From a virus, in IMG/VR virus record IMGVR_UViG_3300037541_000359, positions 1 to 32,408 of that record: a stretch of 32,408 nucleotides of DNA; one strand, 5' to 3'. Under the pieces are notes generated by a model. That model worked only from the letters and a program-made list of their open reading frames with translations. It had not been told where the DNA came from and searched no databases. This document shows positions 29,101 through 32,408 of the stretch, piece by piece; position 1 is the stretch's first letter, and each line of letters opens with the position of its first letter. The translations under genes were made by a program, and so were the position numbers.

Positions 29101-30131
29101 TGGAGGATCTAGGAAACATCAACATCACAATCCGCGATGGTGTTTCAGGCGGCGGGGGCGGCGGGGGAGGCGGTCAAGCGGGTATGGGGCCAGCCCCTAG
29201 CGCGTGGCGGCAGATGATCGGGATGGGTACACGCTTGCCTACAGGCGGCGGTGCAGGATCAACCGCTGCATCGGTTAGCAATGTTGCTACGCGCACGGCA
29301 GGGCTATTTCAGAAGTTGCAAAACGCTCTGAATATCACGGGAGAGGTTAGTAGCGCGGTGCGCTCGCCATCTCTGTCGGGGTTGGTGAGCCTTGGTACGG
29401 CATCGTCGCAAACAGGCGCAGCGTTGGCTGGCCTAACAGGCACGTTGGCTATTGCGGCTCCCATTGTTCTTGGCGTAATCGCGGCGGTAATGGCCGCAAA
29501 GGTCGCTCTTGATCTTTTGCGGCAAGCAAGCGAATACACCGCAGAGCGCATTCGCGACACAACGCGGTATAGCGGCGCGTTGCAGATTGCAACAGCAACC
29601 GAACGGCTCGCAGAGTTTCAACGTCAACTGAACGATGCTACCGTCAACGGCAAGGCATACGCAGCGGTACAGAACGCTGCAACCATTGCAAACAACGCTC
29701 AAGCGGCGGCAATGACCAAACTCAACGGTTTGATTGCTGATGCTGCGCTTATCTTTGAGCGCATTCGTTTGACAATGTGGCGCGTCATTGATGTGTTCGC
29801 GCAACTCGCGGTTCGTATTCCTTGGCGGCAAGTCGGCAACGTCGCGCTAAATCTCAATCCGATCATTGTGTATACGCGCTTGTGGGCGCAAGCAATGGCA
29901 GCCTTACTGTCTGCGTTTCAATCGGTGACGCAATATCTATCAGGTATTCCAATTATTGGTTCATTGCCAGGGGTTCAGAACGCAGCAATGTTCTCAAATT
30001 GGCTTCAGTCAATCCTGCAATACCTTCAGGGCATTTGGAACAACACCGCGCCACAGCCAACTCCAACAACAGGCAACTTGAATCAGTGGTTTATGGGTGA
30101 CGTGCTTGCAATTACGGGTAGGAGATACTGA
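29100..30131 (+). CDS. Short tape-measure-like protein (343 aa)
   Basis: The ATG at 29100 overlaps the previous stop (TGATG); longer in-frame starts lie inside that gene. It follows the frameshifted chaperones, where the tape measure always lies. It has a glycine-rich stretch (about 17-32), a central hydrophobic segment (LAIAAPIVLGVIAAVMAAKV, about 120-140) and long Ala-rich helices. At 343 residues it would specify a short tail by the usual length rule. Hydrophobic segments of tape measures help pass DNA through the host membrane. Confidence 0.7.
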   Translation: MEDLGNINITIRDGVSGGGGGGGGGQAGMGPAPSAWRQMIGMGTRLPTGGGAGSTAASVSNVATRTAGLFQKLQNALNITGEVSSAVRSPSLSGLVSLGTASSQTGAALAGLTGTLAIAAPIVLGVIAAVMAAKVALDLLRQASEYTAERIRDTTRYSGALQIATATERLAEFQRQLNDATVNGKAYAAVQNAATIANNAQAAAMTKLNGLIADAALIFERIRLTMWRVIDVFAQLAVRIPWRQVGNVALNLNPIIVYTRLWAQAMAALLSAFQSVTQYLSGIPIIGSLPGVQNAAMFSNWLQSILQYLQGIWNNTAPQPTPTTGNLNQWFMGDVLAITGRRY

Positions 30132-32020
30132 TGAGCGCAAACATTGACTTGCTAACTGTCGATGGTGCTTCACAAACGCTGTACAACGCGGATTTGGAGT
30201 CATACACGTCTACTGCTGTGATGGCCGAAGATCAGTTGACACCTGTGGCAGAAAAGGTCAGCGCAAAGGTGTCATGCGTACTTGACAAAATCCTTTGGGA
30301 GAGATTCCGCGAGTTTCTCAACCAGTTCGGGAATCGCATGGCGGCGGTTTCCATGTATCGCACAGACAACCCTTCAGACGCGTTGATTTACCTAACGCGA
30401 GATGGTTGCAGCGACGGTGGGCCATATGTAACTGCGACGGCTACAGAGGTCATGGGTACGCAAGTGATGTTGGTGAACATCGACATCAATGCGGAACGAC
30501 CGCTGTGCATAGACCGTCCTCTTTTGTCGCACGTTTGGCGACAGTCCATGCAAGTTGAGGAGAACGGGAAACTAACTCGCATAATTGAGGGAAGTATCCG
30601 TGCGTTTCGATACGCACCTGGCACGACAACGAGTATTGCTCCATACAGTCTTCCGTTTGCGAATCTAAACAATTACGCAGGTCTTGCTGATCTTTTTCGC
30701 AATGCTTTGTTGCCCAATGTTCCAGGGCCAGGATGGCGACGTACAAGCCAATCGTTTGTGTACGACCCAACTGAATACGTTCTGCAATACACCGTCACAG
30801 ATAAGCAGTTCATGCACGATTTGCCGAACTACGTTCGCGTCGGTGACATGGAGTTTACTTACGAGCGCAGCGCGGAAACGGCTGGCGTTGCGAATTGTTA
30901 CTTCTCTTGCGATCTAGAGGCAGAAAACAACGCACGTCGCATAGGTAAATGGGGAACAGGCAATAGAACTCTTGTCGAGGCCGCTATCGCGTTGTCAAAA
31001 GCCCGTATCAACGCTTCATTCTCAAACGTGTTGATTACGAGAATGCGCGTTACCGAACGTGGCATTTTGAGTGGACAAGCGATTCGTTTTGAACTCGACG
31101 CGCAGATGTTCCCGTCTGCTAATTCGAGTTCGGGGCAACAGAACGCAATCGCTCCGCTCGCATACATGATCGGACAAGAGTTTATTGTTCAAAGAACACA
31201 CTCAAGAGCACCATCGGCCTACGGTACAGCAACAAGAGTTGTTTCAGGAGGCAATGACACATACTACTGGCACGTCATGCAGCCCCATTGGGTGCAAGAC
31301 ATGATCAATGGCATGGAGAATTGCGGTAGTACCCCATCAGGCAATTTGCCGTACGCCGTGTTGTTGAACAACTCGGTTGATGACACTTGGACAGGCGATA
31401 TCGTTGTCAATACAGGTGAACTCACTACGAATGAAATGAATACTTCGTTTGAAGGCAAGTATTCAACCTCACAGTTTCAATACCCCAAGGATACTGACGG
31501 GTATACCAACATAGTCGCGCACAACGTGAGCGTTACAAACGCTTCGTATCAGGCAGGAGTTGTTCGTCTGTCACCGATGTACACAACAGGCGCGGATGTC
31601 GTGTTTCAAACACAGAAGCCATCTGTGCTAGTCAAGGAACGCGTTGAAGTTGCGCGAGCAAATCAAGCACCTAGCAAAGTGTTTCGTCCGCTTCCTACTG
31701 GTGCGCTTGTTATGGGTGAAGATTGGAACGTCTCCTACGGAAAGTTCGACGCGCAGGGGCAACGTATGTTTATTGGCACATACGAACGCACCTATCAGTT
31801 GTGGGATCAAGGCGATACAGGACGCGGTTTCGTTACGCAGGCATCCTTGGCGGCGGGTAATGTCCGTGCATGGGGTGCGCCGAATCAAACCGTGCTTCCA
31901 ACCATTGCCGCTATCGCGACTACCGCATCACAGTCAACGACAACGCCAACATTTGGCACGGGCGGAGTAGGCGCAGATCAGCGATATAGCACAGGGCCAG
32001 CGGAGACGTTTGTTACATGA
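30131..32020 (+). CDS. Large tail protein, distal tail or hub candidate (629 aa)
   Basis: It follows the tape-measure-like gene, where siphoviruses encode distal tail and hub proteins. It is beta-rich throughout without membrane segments. Early blocks are NIDLLTVDGASQTLYNADLE and LWERFREFLNQFGNR. Later ones are RMRVTERGILSGQAIRFELD and SYGKFDAQGQRMFIGTYERT. No family is recognised. It overlaps the upstream stop by one base and the next tail gene by ATGA. The role is inferred from order. Confidence 0.6.
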   Translation: MSANIDLLTVDGASQTLYNADLESYTSTAVMAEDQLTPVAEKVSAKVSCVLDKILWERFREFLNQFGNRMAAVSMYRTDNPSDALIYLTRDGCSDGGPYVTATATEVMGTQVMLVNIDINAERPLCIDRPLLSHVWRQSMQVEENGKLTRIIEGSIRAFRYAPGTTTSIAPYSLPFANLNNYAGLADLFRNALLPNVPGPGWRRTSQSFVYDPTEYVLQYTVTDKQFMHDLPNYVRVGDMEFTYERSAETAGVANCYFSCDLEAENNARRIGKWGTGNRTLVEAAIALSKARINASFSNVLITRMRVTERGILSGQAIRFELDAQMFPSANSSSGQQNAIAPLAYMIGQEFIVQRTHSRAPSAYGTATRVVSGGNDTYYWHVMQPHWVQDMINGMENCGSTPSGNLPYAVLLNNSVDDTWTGDIVVNTGELTTNEMNTSFEGKYSTSQFQYPKDTDGYTNIVAHNVSVTNASYQAGVVRLSPMYTTGADVVFQTQKPSVLVKERVEVARANQAPSKVFRPLPTGALVMGEDWNVSYGKFDAQGQRMFIGTYERTYQLWDQGDTGRGFVTQASLAAGNVRAWGAPNQTVLPTIAAIATTASQSTTTPTFGTGGVGADQRYSTGPAETFVT

Positions 32021-32408
32021 TTGAAGCGTGGTTTGAAAAGCCTGACACGACAATCATTCCCGCGCTGGTTCCGAATGAAGAGATTCGTGAACTTGCGAGG
32101 ATGAGTGATATCCCGCTGTCGGATCTGTTTTGCATCGACATTCCAGGCGGTGCAACAAACCGCGCTCGCATTTGCGTCTTGATCCCACAAAAATCGCTGC
32201 AATCGCTCTATGCAAGCAGCGGGTGGTTCGGTCAAGCGACTTGCGTTTTCAAGTGGAGAGAAAGCAGCAGCGCACCGACGTTTTCAATGAACGTCTTGTT
32301 GTTGCCCCCTCGCCCGTTGTTTATGGTTGACGGCGGAAACGGTGTAGCCGTCGTAGAGGCGACAGACATTCGGTATATGTGGCAACGCCGTAGCACCCTT
32401 CCCGCAGG
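32017..32408 (+). CDS. Tail protein, 5' part (runs off window end)
   Basis: The ATG overlaps the stop of the 629-residue tail protein (ATGA). The open frame covers 130 codons plus two bases and has no stop before the window ends: MIEAWFEKPDTTIIPALVPN, then LARMSDIPLSDLF, and MNVLLLPPRPLFMVDG. Adding base 1 completes a glycine codon and leads into the frame open at base 2, joining it to the 2-1447 gene. It is the N-terminal 130 residues of that unrecognised tail protein. Confidence 0.7.
   Translation, partial: MIEAWFEKPDTTIIPALVPNEEIRELARMSDIPLSDLFCIDIPGGATNRARICVLIPQKSLQSLYASSGWFGQATCVFKWRESSSAPTFSMNVLLLPPRPLFMVDGGNGVAVVEATDIRYMWQRRSTLPA

Noticed and set aside
1-32408. CRISPR array, tRNA genes, insertion sequences or a diversity-generating retroelement
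   Set aside because: No spaced direct repeats, no cloverleaf noticed by eye, no transposase or reverse transcriptase frame, and no template/variable repeat pair were found; a tRNA scan was not possible.

Overview
The window reads as a small tailed double-stranded DNA phage with a siphovirus-type gene set. It is probably a complete genome opened inside a tail gene. The frame left open at base 32408 continues without a stop into the frame open at base 2, so joining the ends gives one tail protein of about 612 residues. Evidence for a phage is direct: large terminase, DUF935-type portal, Mu F-like head protein, Mu I-like protease with nested scaffold, major capsid protein, frameshifted tail chaperones and a tape-measure-like protein. 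A lipoprotein spanin candidate implies a diderm (Gram-negative type) host; I cannot name the host. No integrase, DNA polymerase or recognisable endolysin is visible.

Layout: 1-4476 holds distal tail and fibre genes. 4473-5249 is a lysis-type cluster (membrane/coiled-coil protein, holin-like protein, overlapping spanin-like pair). 5236-7843 has a small HTH protein, a 645-residue protein with about 50 cysteines and a small CxxC protein. 7844-8007 is a convergent terminator zone. 8008-8465 is the only leftward unit, with two small genes. 8466-9230 is a gene-free, hairpin-rich region bounded by two outward promoters that share one motif. 9231-11842 is a tight early block of small genes ending with HTH and RusA genes. 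11863-14393 carries the ERF annealing protein, coiled-coil small proteins and a Gp157-like protein. 14454-16581 has a regulator and the terminase subunits. 16594-20367 encodes a 1257-residue modular protein with repeated SRAGAK-type linkers. 20367-32408 holds a sigma-like protein and then portal, capsid, connector and tail genes.

Working model: early genes are driven by three promoters, each with the same 18-bp imperfect palindrome abutting the -10 hexamer. ERF and RusA support recombination on host-dependent replication. The late genes run from terminase round the circle to the cysteine-rich genes, coupled by ATGA/GTGA overlaps. The least explained parts, and the best candidates for something new, are the modular SRAGAK protein, the structured gene-free region with its shared promoter/5'-hairpin design, and a 15-nt stop/start cassette found at four gene junctions on both strands. 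All functions rest on reading motifs and order by eye; no database search was possible.
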